Assembly (NCBI RefSeq): GCF_000621785.1
Contig: NZ_KK211347.1
Span: 524,725-588,724 of the forward strand
Source of the DNA: Ruminococcus flavefaciens ND2009
Lineage (GTDB): Bacteria > Bacillota > Clostridia > Oscillospirales > Ruminococcaceae
DNA length: 64,000 nucleotides
Reading direction: 5' to 3'
The position numbers and the translations under genes were made by a program. The notes below the pieces were generated by a model. That model did no database searches. It had not been told where the DNA came from and was given only the letters and a program-made list of their open reading frames with translations. Each line of letters starts with the position of its first letter. The first letter of the stretch is position 1. Shown piece after piece: positions 8,059-17,013 of the stretch.

Positions 8059-9354
8059 ATGGAAATGCAGAAAATGCTCAGAACAGCTGCGGCTGCTGTG
8101 TCGGGAGCTTTAGTGCTCTCGGCGGCAACAGGCATGGACACTGCGGACAGTACAACGGCTGAGGAGACCTCCGTCGTTACAACTGCTACGGAGGAGATCA
8201 CTGCGGCTGATGAGACAGAGGCTTCTTCTGCTGCCGAGGCTGAAACAGCCGAGGAAGAGCAGGAAATGCCTGAGGACTGGGTCAAGGCTGACATCAGTGA
8301 ATATGACTCAAGTATGTCTCTCATAAGCTATGAGCTTGCAACGCCTGAAATGGCAAAGGTAGGCGAGCCTGTGGATCCCTTCGCAGGTCTTTCCGAGGAG
8401 GAGCGCAAGGCTCTCGAGGAAGAGATCGCCAAGAAGAAGAGCGCCCTCAGAAAGGGTACACCGACACTTTCCAAGAACGCTGCAAAGAGCAGGAGCAAGG
8501 AGCCTACTGCCGTAGAGCTCAAGACCTCGGGTGCTTATGTGGGCGATATTCCCGCTTCACAGCCCGATCCCAGCATTGCAGCCCAGCCCGGCGAATTCGC
8601 CTTTGTAACATACGGCTGGGGACACGGCGTCGGCATGAGCCAGAACGGCGCTAACTTCTATGCTGCCTATGCAGGCTGGACATATCAGGATATACTGTTC
8701 CACTATTACCCCGGAACTTACCTGATGAATACCGGACTTACCGATGAGGAGGAGCTTACCATTGCTCATGAGCCTGCGGGCGATACCCTCAAGGTAGTCT
8801 CAGAGATAGTCAACCGCGAGGTGGGCGGCAGCTTCTCTTACGAAGCTATCAAGGCTCAGGCAGTTGCAGTATATACTTATATAAAGTATAACGGCGACGA
8901 CTCAAAGGACCTGAGAGGCAAGCCCAATCCACCGCAGGTAGTCATCGACGCCTGTGAGGAAGTCCTGGGCGAGGCTCTCTATTACGATGACAATTATGCG
9001 CTGACCGTATTCTCCGCTTCAAGCGGAGGCTGCTCGGCAAACTGCTATGAGGTGTTCTATGCGGATTATCCTTACCTCAGAAGCGTGCCAAGCGACTACG
9101 ACGCAGCCTTTGATCCCCACTGGGGAACAGTTACATATATGAGTGCGGAGACCGTGAAGAAGAAGCTTGAGACAGCTTACAACATCACCCTTTCCGATGA
9201 TCCGGGCAACTGGATCCAGCCTGTATATTCAGATGAGACAGGCTATGTTACAGAAGTCCTCATAGACGGACAGACCTATGCAAAGGGCTATCCTTTCTCT
9301 ATGATGATGGGACTCAAGTCCTCTAAATTCAATCTTACATATACATATGATTGA
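8059..9354 (+). CDS. secreted SpoIID/LytB-like protein with permuted domain order
   Basis: 431 aa with SD AAAAGGAG before the ATG and an N-terminal signal-like stretch (about residues 8-26), then about 130 residues of Ala/Thr/Glu-rich linker. The conserved part carries the blocks of the SpoIID family of peptidoglycan glycan-strand lyases, but in altered order: GHGVGMSQ at about 188-195 with the HYYPGTY block comes first, then EAIKAQAV at about 261, then SASSGG at about 320. In SpoIID and LytB the GHGVGMSQ block is last. The protein is probably a wall-associated enzyme or binding protein. It sits directly behind two sortases and ahead of the dcw cluster, so a role in cell-wall assembly is plausible. 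Confidence 0.8.
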   Translation: MEMQKMLRTAAAAVSGALVLSAATGMDTADSTTAEETSVVTTATEEITAADETEASSAAEAETAEEEQEMPEDWVKADISEYDSSMSLISYELATPEMAKVGEPVDPFAGLSEEERKALEEEIAKKKSALRKGTPTLSKNAAKSRSKEPTAVELKTSGAYVGDIPASQPDPSIAAQPGEFAFVTYGWGHGVGMSQNGANFYAAYAGWTYQDILFHYYPGTYLMNTGLTDEEELTIAHEPAGDTLKVVSEIVNREVGGSFSYEAIKAQAVAVYTYIKYNGDDSKDLRGKPNPPQVVIDACEEVLGEALYYDDNYALTVFSASSGGCSANCYEVFYADYPYLRSVPSDYDAAFDPHWGTVTYMSAETVKKKLETAYNITLSDDPGNWIQPVYSDETGYVTEVLIDGQTYAKGYPFSMMMGLKSSKFNLTYTYD

Positions 9355-9390
9355 TAAGCGGCGAAAAGCTGCAAACTGATACAGAACAAA

Positions 9391-9460
9391 AGAAATAAGT
9401 CTTTGGATACGGGAGAACGCCACGGCACTCTATATCCGGAGACTTATTTCTCCTTTTTGG
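9391..9460 (+). terminator. long-stem terminator closing the sortase operon
   Basis: Bases 9391-9409 pair with 9433-9451 as an uninterrupted 19-bp stem including two G-U pairs, with a 23-base loop, followed by CCTTTTT. The stem is longer than usual for an intrinsic terminator. Confidence 0.7.
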
Positions 9461-9526
9461 TGATGAAAGGTGAAGCCGAGTGGTGAAAAAAACCTGGATT
9501 TTTTCCAAAAAGGTGAAAAAAGGTGA
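9459..9526 (+). promoter_or_regulatory. upstream cluster of MraZ-box-like GGTGA repeats
   Basis: GGTGA occurs at 9459, 9469, 9482, 9512 and 9522, mostly as AAAGGTGAAAA, with steps of 10, 13, 30 and 10 bases. MraZ is known to bind short direct repeats in front of its own operon with about one helical turn of spacing. This cluster lies about 170 bases upstream of the mraZ promoter, so it would be a distal operator. Confidence 0.6.
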
Positions 9527-9654
9527 AAAGCAAGAAAATAATTTAACAAAAATAAAAACGTTTGTTTCGTTTTCAAACAACCTTTGGTTAATCATTGAAC
9601 AAAATCAACAAAAAATAGGCAATTTCTGTGTTAATGATTGTGAAATACTCCGTC

Positions 9655-9683
9655 TTGATATTCTCCCCGAATGATGATAAAAT
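9655..9683 (+). promoter_or_regulatory. sigma-A-type promoter of mraZ / dcw operon
   Basis: TTGATA at 9655-9660, 17-base spacer, TAAAAT at 9678-9683. The predicted start point is near 9690, directly before the proximal MraZ boxes. Confidence 0.8.
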
Positions 9684-9691
9684 AGTTTTAG

Positions 9692-9736
9692 GGTGAAAAA
9701 AGGTGATAGGAAGTGAAATTTTCCAAAAAGTGGTAA
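9692..9736 (+). promoter_or_regulatory. proximal MraZ boxes
   Basis: GGTGA at 9692 and 9702, AGTGA at 9712 and GGTAA (within AAGTGGTAA) at 9732 are on one 10-base register. They cover the transcription start region, fitting autorepression by MraZ. Confidence 0.7.
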
Positions 9737-9775
9737 ATCATTCCTGAGTTTCAAAGGAAAGCGAGGCGAAGTTCT

Positions 9776-10207
9776 ATGGCAGATCTGTTATGCGGTACTT
9801 ATTACCCCAGTATAGATCAGAAAGGCCGTATGAGTTTCCCCACAAAGCTCCGAGAGATACTTGGAGCAGAGTTTTACCTTTGTCAGGGCCATGATGATGC
9901 CTATATCGCCGTTTACTCGCTCGATGCATTTCAGGACTATTGCGAGACCCTTAACTCCATACCGGGCAAGCAGGGAAGCGACATAAGACGTAAGCTCCTT
10001 GCAGGTGCAGATAAGCAGATCCCCGATAAGCAGGGACGTATCTTCATCACCCAGCAGCTCAGAGATCACGCAGGTATCACCGACGAAGTCGTTGTTATCG
10101 GCGCAAACAGAAGATGCGAGATATGGAATAAGGCCAAATGGGAAGAATTCAATAACAACATCTCTCAGGAGGAGATCAACAACGTGCTTGCTGACCTCGT
10201 CCTCTGA
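9776..10207 (+). CDS. mraZ: transcriptional regulator MraZ
   Basis: 143 aa, the usual length. It has the tandem SpoVT/AbrB-like folds with the two DxxGR motifs: DQKGRMSFP near residue 15 and DKQGRIFI near residue 87. MraZ forms a ring-shaped oligomer that binds repeated boxes upstream of its own gene and controls division and cell-wall genes. Such boxes are present in two clusters upstream, the nearer one on the transcription start. First gene of the dcw cluster; rsmH follows after 56 bases. Confidence 0.97.
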   Translation: MADLLCGTYYPSIDQKGRMSFPTKLREILGAEFYLCQGHDDAYIAVYSLDAFQDYCETLNSIPGKQGSDIRRKLLAGADKQIPDKQGRIFITQQLRDHAGITDEVVVIGANRRCEIWNKAKWEEFNNNISQEEINNVLADLVL

Positions 10208-10263
10208 TACAGACGTTTTTGTCTTTGTTCCGACACCCGTCGGATTAAGGAGAGTTTTAGCTA

Positions 10264-11205
10264 ATGGAATTCAGCCATATACCTGTTATGCTTGAGGAAT
10301 GTCTCGAAGGGCTCAACATCCGCCCCGACGGTATCTATGTTGACGGTACCGCAGGAGGTGCAGGCCATTCCTCTGCAATAGCAGCCCGCCTTGGCGAAAA
10401 AGGCAGACTGATCGCTCTTGACAGAGACCCCGATGCTGTCGCAGTTGCGACGGAAAGGCTATCGGTCTACAAGAATGCGAAGGTGTTCCACAGGAACTAT
10501 TCGGAAATAAGAGCGGTCCTCGATGAACTTGATATAGAGTACGCTGACGGTATCCTCATGGATCTGGGCGTATCTTCATTCCAGCTCGACGAGGGAAGCA
10601 GAGGCTTCTCGTACCACTCCGACGCTCCGCTGGATATGCGTATGAGCAAGGAGGGAATGAGCGCTGCCGATGTAGTCAATACCTATACCGAGTCAGAGCT
10701 TGCAAGAATAATATTCGAGTACGGAGAAGAAAAATTCTCCCGCAGAATAGCGTCGAATATAGTAAAAGCAAGAGAAACAGCTCCTATAGAGACCACACTT
10801 CAGCTCGCTGACATCATAAGAGAAAGCGTTCCTCAGAAGGCGAGACGTGAAAAGAACCCATGCAAAAAGACCTTTCAGGCAATAAGAATAGCTGTCAACG
10901 GAGAATTCGAGCACCTTTCAAAAGGACTTGAGGACGCATTCTACAGTCTGAGGGCAGGCGGACGCCTTGCAGTTATCACATTCCATTCCCTTGAGGACAG
11001 AATTGTGAAACAGAAATTTGCGGAATGGTGCAAGGGGTGTATATGTCCACCGGATTTTCCCCAGTGTGTATGCGGACATAAACCGCAGGGGAAGCTTATA
11101 AACAGAAAGCCGTTAGAGGCTAAAGAACAGGAACTCGAAAGAAACAACAGAAGCAGAAGCGCAAAGCTCAGAATAATAGAAAGGAGTGTGGAAAGCAATG
11201 GCTGA
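10264..11205 (+). CDS. rsmH: 16S rRNA (cytosine1402-N4)-methyltransferase RsmH
   Basis: 313 aa, full length. Class I SAM methyltransferase with the family motifs DGTAGGAGH near residue 28, LMDLGVSSFQ near residue 98 and PLDMRM near residue 120. It methylates N4 of C1402 in the 16S rRNA decoding centre. SD AAGGAG about 9 bases upstream. Its end overlaps the start of the FtsL-like gene by 8 bases, as often seen in dcw clusters. Confidence 0.97.
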   Translation: MEFSHIPVMLEECLEGLNIRPDGIYVDGTAGGAGHSSAIAARLGEKGRLIALDRDPDAVAVATERLSVYKNAKVFHRNYSEIRAVLDELDIEYADGILMDLGVSSFQLDEGSRGFSYHSDAPLDMRMSKEGMSAADVVNTYTESELARIIFEYGEEKFSRRIASNIVKARETAPIETTLQLADIIRESVPQKARREKNPCKKTFQAIRIAVNGEFEHLSKGLEDAFYSLRAGGRLAVITFHSLEDRIVKQKFAEWCKGCICPPDFPQCVCGHKPQGKLINRKPLEAKEQELERNNRSRSAKLRIIERSVESNG

Positions 11206-11698
11206 AAACACTGTACGCTATTATAACGACGAAAGCTACGATGACGCCGATTCGGACGAGACGACCGAGGTAAACGGCGCTCTGCGCAGCGACTCTGAGC
11301 AGAAGCCCGAGATCGAGATGAGCAAGAACGAAGCAAGAAGCGGTTCTATCCTCACTATATTATTCATATCTCTGCTGGCTGCAGCGCTGCTGGGCTCGGT
11401 CATCTATTCACTTGACAAGCGTAACACGATGTACAACAAGGTGTCCGCTCTCAATGAGAAACTGGATAGTGCCGAAGCCGAAAACGTAAGACTCCAGTCT
11501 GAACTTGACAGTAAAATGAGCGCAAAGAATATAGAAGAATACGCTCAGTCTCTCGGAATGGTAAAACTCAATTCCTCACAGATCTTCTACGTCAAGACAC
11601 AGACGGGCGATGTCGTAACAATTCCCGAACAGGAAAAGGGACTGATCGCGAAAATAAAATCCCTTTTTGATAAGTGCGTGGAATATTTCAGAGGGTAG
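11198..11698 (+). CDS. ftsL: FtsL-like cell division protein
   Basis: 166 aa from the ATG at 11198, which overlaps the rsmH stop and is preceded by AAGGAG; an in-frame upstream codon at 11186 lies inside the SD. An acidic cytoplasmic N-terminus of about 50 residues, one membrane helix (about 53-72) and a short extracytoplasmic coiled coil with leucine spacing follow. That topology and the position between rsmH and a PBP identify it as FtsL, part of the FtsQ-FtsL-FtsB division complex. Sequence similarity in FtsL is always weak, so the call leans on context. Confidence 0.85.
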   Translation: MAENTVRYYNDESYDDADSDETTEVNGALRSDSEQKPEIEMSKNEARSGSILTILFISLLAAALLGSVIYSLDKRNTMYNKVSALNEKLDSAEAENVRLQSELDSKMSAKNIEEYAQSLGMVKLNSSQIFYVKTQTGDVVTIPEQEKGLIAKIKSLFDKCVEYFRG

Positions 11699-12015
11699 TA
11701 CCAATATAAATATAACACATGGACTGCCTGTTATTAAAATGAACACTATCGGCGACAAAAAATATATATGCCGAAGTTATATGTAGAACACGGAGATACA
11801 GCGGGTGATCGGAAATAAGGAATTGCAGTTCCCGGGCTTTGGGCGTTATAAGAGCCCGGGAGCGGCAGTCCCACGCTTGAATAGCGATAAATCCTTCGTC
11901 GTATCAGAACAAAAGGACATCCCAGAAAAAAATAAGATGTTCAGAGGCGGGGCACATGAAAACCCTGCCTTATTTATTTATAGATGAATTTTTCACAGAA
12001 AGGAAGAATCCTGCG
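11699..12015 (+). other. 317-base gap inside the dcw cluster with a strong stem-loop
   Basis: No convincing gene or promoter. The only clear structure is a hairpin: 11822-11838 pairs with 11853-11869, 17 positions with one mismatch, CCCGGGCT at its core and a 14-base loop. No T-run follows, so it is not a standard terminator; a processing site or attenuator is possible. A 60-codon reading frame (11805-11987) crosses it without an SD. Confidence 0.55.
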
Positions 12016-14448
12016 GTGATAAATACAAATCCCACAAATGCAATGAGGTTCAGAAGCAAGATAGTCATGACAGCAGTATTCAGCCTGCTTTTTGCTGCTG
12101 TTGCAGGCAATTTTTTCAAAATATCGGTGCTGGACAATAAGACCTACCAGACTATGGCTAATGACCAGCACTTCGGTTCTATAAGCATTTCAGCCCACAG
12201 AGGCTCTATATATGACGCAAATGGCTATGCCTTCGCCAAGAGTGCTACGGTCTATAAGATATTTATTGACCCCGAGAGCTTCAGAGAGGATATGGCATCC
12301 CTTCAGAAGCTCATCGACAAGCGCAATCTGGAGAAGGCTAACGGCACATATACTCCCGTATACGATGAGGAGGGAAACGAGACCAATGCGCTTCCTGCTT
12401 CCTCTGAGGAGTTCAGGGAGAAGGCTGCCACATTCCTGGCTTCCAAGCTGGACGTTACTGCCGACAAGGTCAAGGAGGCTATGGATGCCGAAGGACGCTA
12501 TGTAGAGTTCAAGAACAAAAAGGTAGAGAAGCCCGTTGCAGACGAGATAGCTGAGTTTTTCGGCGATATGGGCTTTATATCTGTGGGAAGCACAGAGGAT
12601 ACCAAGCGCTATTACCCTCAGAACGAGCTCGCTGCTCAGGTGGTTGGCTTTACAAACGGCAATATCGCCTACGGTATCGAGGCTTACTATGACAGCTACC
12701 TTTCGGGCGTTGACGGAAGGACCGTTTCGGCGGTAGACTCAAACGGAAAGGAGCTCCCTTACAGGTACTCCAAGACCTTTGAGCCCAAGGACGGCTCAGA
12801 TGTATACCTCACCATAGACAGAGAGCTTCAGTTCATACTGGAAAAGCACCTTGAGGAAATGTCTGTGGAGCACGAGGTCAAGAACAGGTCATGCGCAATA
12901 CTAATGAATCCACAGACGGGCGCAGTTCTGGGTATGGCTACATATCCCAGCTTTGACCTGAATCAGCCTATGGAGCTTGCTGATGACGGTATGCTTCTCA
13001 GGAAGATATTTACCGAGAAGAAGATAGATGAGCCTACAGAAAAGGACATTGAGGAGTACACTCCCGAAGCCCGCGAGCGTCAGTGGAAGAACAAGTGCGT
13101 TAGCGAGCGCTATGAGCCGGGCTCTGTATTCAAGATAATCACAGCAGCTTCGGCAATCGAGGAAAAGACCATAGACATTGATAAATTCACTCATTACTGT
13201 AAGGGCTATGAGCTTCGTGACGACGGTACGGACACTCCTGTCAGGATCAATTGCCACGAGCTCGGAGGTCATGATATCGAGACCTTCCAGGACGCCCTCA
13301 CTCACTCATGTAACCCCTCATTCATTGCCATCGGCGAAACACTTGGAATAGAGAAGTTCCACAAGTATTTTGACGCATTCGGCTTTGAGGAGAAGACGGG
13401 CATCGACCTTCCTGTTGAAATGAAGGGCGATATACCGCCTCTTGTTGAAACAGACGGCAGAAAGCCCATGTCAAATATCGACCTTGCGCTCTCCTCCTTC
13501 GGACAGTGCGAAACGGTTACTCCTATAGAGCTGATAACAGCCTGCAGTGCTGTTGTAAACGGCGGCTATCTGCTCCAGCCTTATGTAGTGGATAAGGTAG
13601 TTGACAGCGACGGAAACATCGAGCTCAAAAACGAGCGCACCGTCAGACGTCAGGTAATATCCGAGGACACCTCAGCCAAGATGCGTACAGCTCTTGAAAA
13701 GGTGGTCGAGGACAATCAGGCAGGCAACGTTAAGATCAAGGGCTATGCTATCGGCGGTAAGTCGGGTACATCACAGCGACTCAGCGAGATCGATAACACT
13801 CTTGACGAGAACAAGCAGGAAAACGCCGAGATACAGGAATACGGTGCTTCATATATCTGCTTTACACCGGCGGACCACCCCGACCTTATGCTTCTTGTTC
13901 TGGCAGATATGCCCCTGGCAGACAGTACAGGACAGTATTACGGAAGCAAGTGCGCAGTTCCCTGTGCAGCAAAAATACTGGAGGACGTCCTCGAATACAT
14001 GGACAAGAGCCCCGAATACAGCGACCTTGAGCTCAAGAACCTTGACATAAAGGTGCCGCTTGTCAGGGGATCGTCTCTGGACGACGCCAAGAAGACACTT
14101 CTCGGCCTCGGCATCATGGAGGACCACATCCAGATCATCGGAAGCGGTATCGAGGTAGTGGAGCAGTCTCCCAAGACAGGAATGTCGATATCCAAGGACG
14201 GATATATTTACCTTTACACCGAAAAGGGCAACACGACCGACCCTGTAATGGTGCCTGATCTGACCGGATTTTCTCCCGAGGCGGTAAACCAGACCATCTA
14301 TGCCTACGGACTGAACTATGTTTCAAAGAACATAGTGGGCGATCAGGAAGATGCCTATGTAGAAAGCCAGAGCATCGAGGGCGGTCTTATGGTAGAAAAG
14401 GGTACCACTATCGAGGTAAAGTTCAAAGCACAGCAGTTCAACGACTAA
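12016..14448 (+). CDS. class B penicillin-binding protein with two PASTA domains (FtsI/PBP2B/SpoVD type)
   Basis: About 810 aa from the GTG at 12016, chosen for its AAAGGAAG SD 9 bases upstream; the in-frame ATG at 11956 and the ATG at 12043 are alternatives with poorer SDs. One membrane anchor (about residues 17-36), dimerisation domain, then the transpeptidase domain with the active serine in PGSVFK near residue 369, the SCN motif, and KSGT near residue 580. Two PASTA domains form the C-terminus (about 680-808). It cross-links septal peptidoglycan together with FtsW encoded downstream. Whether it is the vegetative or a sporulation-type enzyme cannot be told from sequence. Confidence 0.93.
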   Translation: MINTNPTNAMRFRSKIVMTAVFSLLFAAVAGNFFKISVLDNKTYQTMANDQHFGSISISAHRGSIYDANGYAFAKSATVYKIFIDPESFREDMASLQKLIDKRNLEKANGTYTPVYDEEGNETNALPASSEEFREKAATFLASKLDVTADKVKEAMDAEGRYVEFKNKKVEKPVADEIAEFFGDMGFISVGSTEDTKRYYPQNELAAQVVGFTNGNIAYGIEAYYDSYLSGVDGRTVSAVDSNGKELPYRYSKTFEPKDGSDVYLTIDRELQFILEKHLEEMSVEHEVKNRSCAILMNPQTGAVLGMATYPSFDLNQPMELADDGMLLRKIFTEKKIDEPTEKDIEEYTPEARERQWKNKCVSERYEPGSVFKIITAASAIEEKTIDIDKFTHYCKGYELRDDGTDTPVRINCHELGGHDIETFQDALTHSCNPSFIAIGETLGIEKFHKYFDAFGFEEKTGIDLPVEMKGDIPPLVETDGRKPMSNIDLALSSFGQCETVTPIELITACSAVVNGGYLLQPYVVDKVVDSDGNIELKNERTVRRQVISEDTSAKMRTALEKVVEDNQAGNVKIKGYAIGGKSGTSQRLSEIDNTLDENKQENAEIQEYGASYICFTPADHPDLMLLVLADMPLADSTGQYYGSKCAVPCAAKILEDVLEYMDKSPEYSDLELKNLDIKVPLVRGSSLDDAKKTLLGLGIMEDHIQIIGSGIEVVEQSPKTGMSISKDGYIYLYTEKGNTTDPVMVPDLTGFSPEAVNQTIYAYGLNYVSKNIVGDQEDAYVESQSIEGGLMVEKGTTIEVKFKAQQFND

Positions 14449-14485
14449 AGATATAAATAAAGAAAAAGACAGGAGGCAGACAAAA

Positions 14486-15925
14486 ATGAAATTACGCGAT
14501 CTTATCGAAAATAACGCCGTTACAGCCATAGGCGATACCGAAATAAGTTCCGTGACCGACGATACGCGCAAGGTGACTGAGGGAAGCCTCTTTGTCTGCG
14601 TAAAGGGCGGCAGCTTCGACGGACATACGGCTGCCGGGGAAATGCTGGAAAAAGGCGCGGCGGCAGTGGTCTGCGAGCGTGATCTGGGGCTGGGTGACAG
14701 ACAGATACTCACCGATAATTCCAGAAAGCTCTACGGACAGATCTGCTCAGCCTGGTTCGGTCATCCCGAGCGCCGCATGAAGATGATAGGCGTTACGGGA
14801 ACTAACGGCAAGACCACCATAACAAACGTTATCAAGCACATACTCACTAAAAACGGTCATAAGACAGGCCTTGTGGGTACAATACAGAACGAGATAGGGG
14901 ACGAGGTGCTCCACACGGACAATACCACTCCCATGACCTATGATTTCATGCAGCTCCTGGCGAAAATGGCAGACGCGGGCTGCGAGTACGTGGTCATGGA
15001 GGTCTCATCCTTCGGACTCTGCCAGTACAGGATAGGAGCTTCACATTTTGACGTTGCGGTATTCACCAATCTTACCCAGGATCACCTTGACTACCACAAG
15101 GACATGGAGGACTACTATCAGGCGAAGAAAATGCTTTTCGATATATGCGATACAGCTATAATAAATGCAGATGATGACTACGGAAAGCGGCTTTACGGGG
15201 AGGTAAGCTGTAAAAAGCTCAGCTTCAGCGTAAAGGAAAACGCGGATTACTATGCCGACGGCATTAAGATAAAGTCCACGGGCTCCAGCTTCTGGTTCTG
15301 CAGCGGCGACAAATCCCACCTTATAAAGACAAGGATGCCGGGAGCCTTCAATGTCTCCAACATCACAGCGGCGATAGCTGCCTGCCTTGAGGAGGGGCTG
15401 TCCATCGACAGCATAATCCCTGCTATCGAGGAATACAACGGCGTCAAGGGACGCTGTGAGGTGATCCCCACAGGAAGGGACTTCACCGTTATCTGCGACT
15501 ATGCTCACACTCCCGACGCCATTGAGAATGTCCTCAGGAGCGTTAAGGAGTACACCGAGAACGATCTTATATGCCTGTTCGGCTGCGGAGGAAACCGCGA
15601 TGCCGCAAAGCGCCCGAAAATGGCGAAGGCGGCTGCAAAATATGCCGACAAGCTCATAGTTACCTCGGATAATCCCCGCAACGAGGACCCCGAGGCGATC
15701 ATTGCTGACATACTCAAAGGTATCGAAAATTCGTCTGTAAACTACGATGTTGTGGTGGACAGACGGGAAGCTATATATCATGCCTTGAAAATTGCAGAAA
15801 AAGGTGATATAATAGTTCTTGCGGGCAAAGGCCATGAAGACTATCAGATCCTTGCCGGCATGGAACATATCCACTTCGACGAGCGCGAAGTGGTAGCTGA
15901 GGGGCTCAGACTCCTCGAGAATTAA
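14486..15925 (+). CDS. murE: UDP-MurNAc-tripeptide synthetase MurE, meso-DAP type
   Basis: 479 aa, full length. Three-domain Mur ligase: N-terminal UDP-MurNAc binding region with DDTRKV, central ATPase with GVTGTNGKTT near residue 107, and C-terminal domain containing DNPRNEDP near residue 394. The DNPR motif marks meso-diaminopimelate as the added residue, so the organism should have DAP-type peptidoglycan. SD AGGAGG about 9 bases upstream. In most Firmicutes murF would follow; here mraY comes next. Confidence 0.96.
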   Translation: MKLRDLIENNAVTAIGDTEISSVTDDTRKVTEGSLFVCVKGGSFDGHTAAGEMLEKGAAAVVCERDLGLGDRQILTDNSRKLYGQICSAWFGHPERRMKMIGVTGTNGKTTITNVIKHILTKNGHKTGLVGTIQNEIGDEVLHTDNTTPMTYDFMQLLAKMADAGCEYVVMEVSSFGLCQYRIGASHFDVAVFTNLTQDHLDYHKDMEDYYQAKKMLFDICDTAIINADDDYGKRLYGEVSCKKLSFSVKENADYYADGIKIKSTGSSFWFCSGDKSHLIKTRMPGAFNVSNITAAIAACLEEGLSIDSIIPAIEEYNGVKGRCEVIPTGRDFTVICDYAHTPDAIENVLRSVKEYTENDLICLFGCGGNRDAAKRPKMAKAAAKYADKLIVTSDNPRNEDPEAIIADILKGIENSSVNYDVVVDRREAIYHALKIAEKGDIIVLAGKGHEDYQILAGMEHIHFDEREVVAEGLRLLEN

Positions 15926-15947
15926 AAACTGGAGTTGTTTTAATAAA

Positions 15948-16985
15948 ATGTCTTTCTGGATAATCGATCTTATAACAGCACTTTTGTCATTCGTCATTGC
16001 AGGCGTTTCGGGTATCTTCCTGGTGCCCTTTCTGCACAGGATAAAATTCGGTCAGCCTATCAAGACCGAGGACGGACCCAAGTGGCACGCCAAAAAGCAG
16101 GGAACTCCCACCATGGGAGGCTTCATGTTCATCATATCCACGGTCATAACATCTATTGCAGGCTACTGGATATACAGGTGGAAAACAGGTATCGACACCA
16201 CCGATAAGGACAGCTTCAAGCCCTTCTATCTGCTGCTCAGCGTTATTGTGTTCTCGGCAGCATTCGGACTTATAGGCTTCATCGACGATTACACCAAGGT
16301 CGCCAGAAAGAAAAATGACGGACTGACGCCCTGGCAGAAGATAGCTCTCCAGCTGGTATGCGGTGCAGGCTTCCTCTTCGCAGTAAGATGCTTCGGTGAC
16401 AGCTCCACAAAGATAGACCTCGGATTCTGGAGGTCGCCTTCACTGGGTATATTCTACTATATACTCATGATGGCAGTCATAATCTACCTTACCAATGCGG
16501 TAAACCTTACAGACGGCGTTGACGGTCTCTGCGGCTCGGTCACATTTGTGGCGATGCTCATATTCACAGTCTGCTGCTCGATCCTGAAGCAGAACGAGAT
16601 GACCTGCTTCACCATGGCTCTTGCAGGCGGCTGTCTGGGCTTCCTGCTGTGGAACCTCAATCCGGCAAAGTGCTTCATGGGCGACACAGGCTCTATGTTC
16701 CTGGGCGCAGCCGTTACAGGCGTGGGACTTATCCTCCACAAGCACCTGCTGCTACTCCTTGTAGCTCTGGTCTACATCATCGAGGCGCTGTCTGTTATGA
16801 TACAGGTGCTCTACTTCAAGTACACCAAGAAGAAGTACGGAGAGGGACGCCGTATATTCAAGATGACGCCTATCCACCACCACTTTGAGATGAGCGGCTT
16901 CAGCGAGTACAAGATAGTGATAACTTTTTCGCTCTGCGGCATTATCTTCGGAGTTCTGGGCATAATCACACTGATGGTATTCTGA
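15948..16985 (+). CDS. mraY: phospho-MurNAc-pentapeptide transferase MraY
   Basis: 345 aa with about ten membrane helices. It transfers phospho-MurNAc-pentapeptide to undecaprenyl phosphate to form lipid I. Visible family motifs: FIDDYTK, NAVNLTDG, FMGDTGS and the cytoplasmic PIHHHFE loop. The substrate-proximal motif GQPI and the MGG loop are near the N-terminus. SD GGAG about 14 bases ahead of the ATG, spacing a little long. Lies between murE and ftsW; murD, commonly next in the order, is missing. Confidence 0.96.
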   Translation: MSFWIIDLITALLSFVIAGVSGIFLVPFLHRIKFGQPIKTEDGPKWHAKKQGTPTMGGFMFIISTVITSIAGYWIYRWKTGIDTTDKDSFKPFYLLLSVIVFSAAFGLIGFIDDYTKVARKKNDGLTPWQKIALQLVCGAGFLFAVRCFGDSSTKIDLGFWRSPSLGIFYYILMMAVIIYLTNAVNLTDGVDGLCGSVTFVAMLIFTVCCSILKQNEMTCFTMALAGGCLGFLLWNLNPAKCFMGDTGSMFLGAAVTGVGLILHKHLLLLLVALVYIIEALSVMIQVLYFKYTKKKYGEGRRIFKMTPIHHHFEMSGFSEYKIVITFSLCGIIFGVLGIITLMVF

Positions 16986-17013
16986 GAATTACGTCTGACC
17001 GTAAGGAGGAAAA

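Noticed and set aside
9459..9736. Short direct repeats as a CRISPR or replication origin (iterons)
   Set aside because: Units are only 5-10 bases, sit at a promoter in front of mraZ and match the known MraZ-box pattern.
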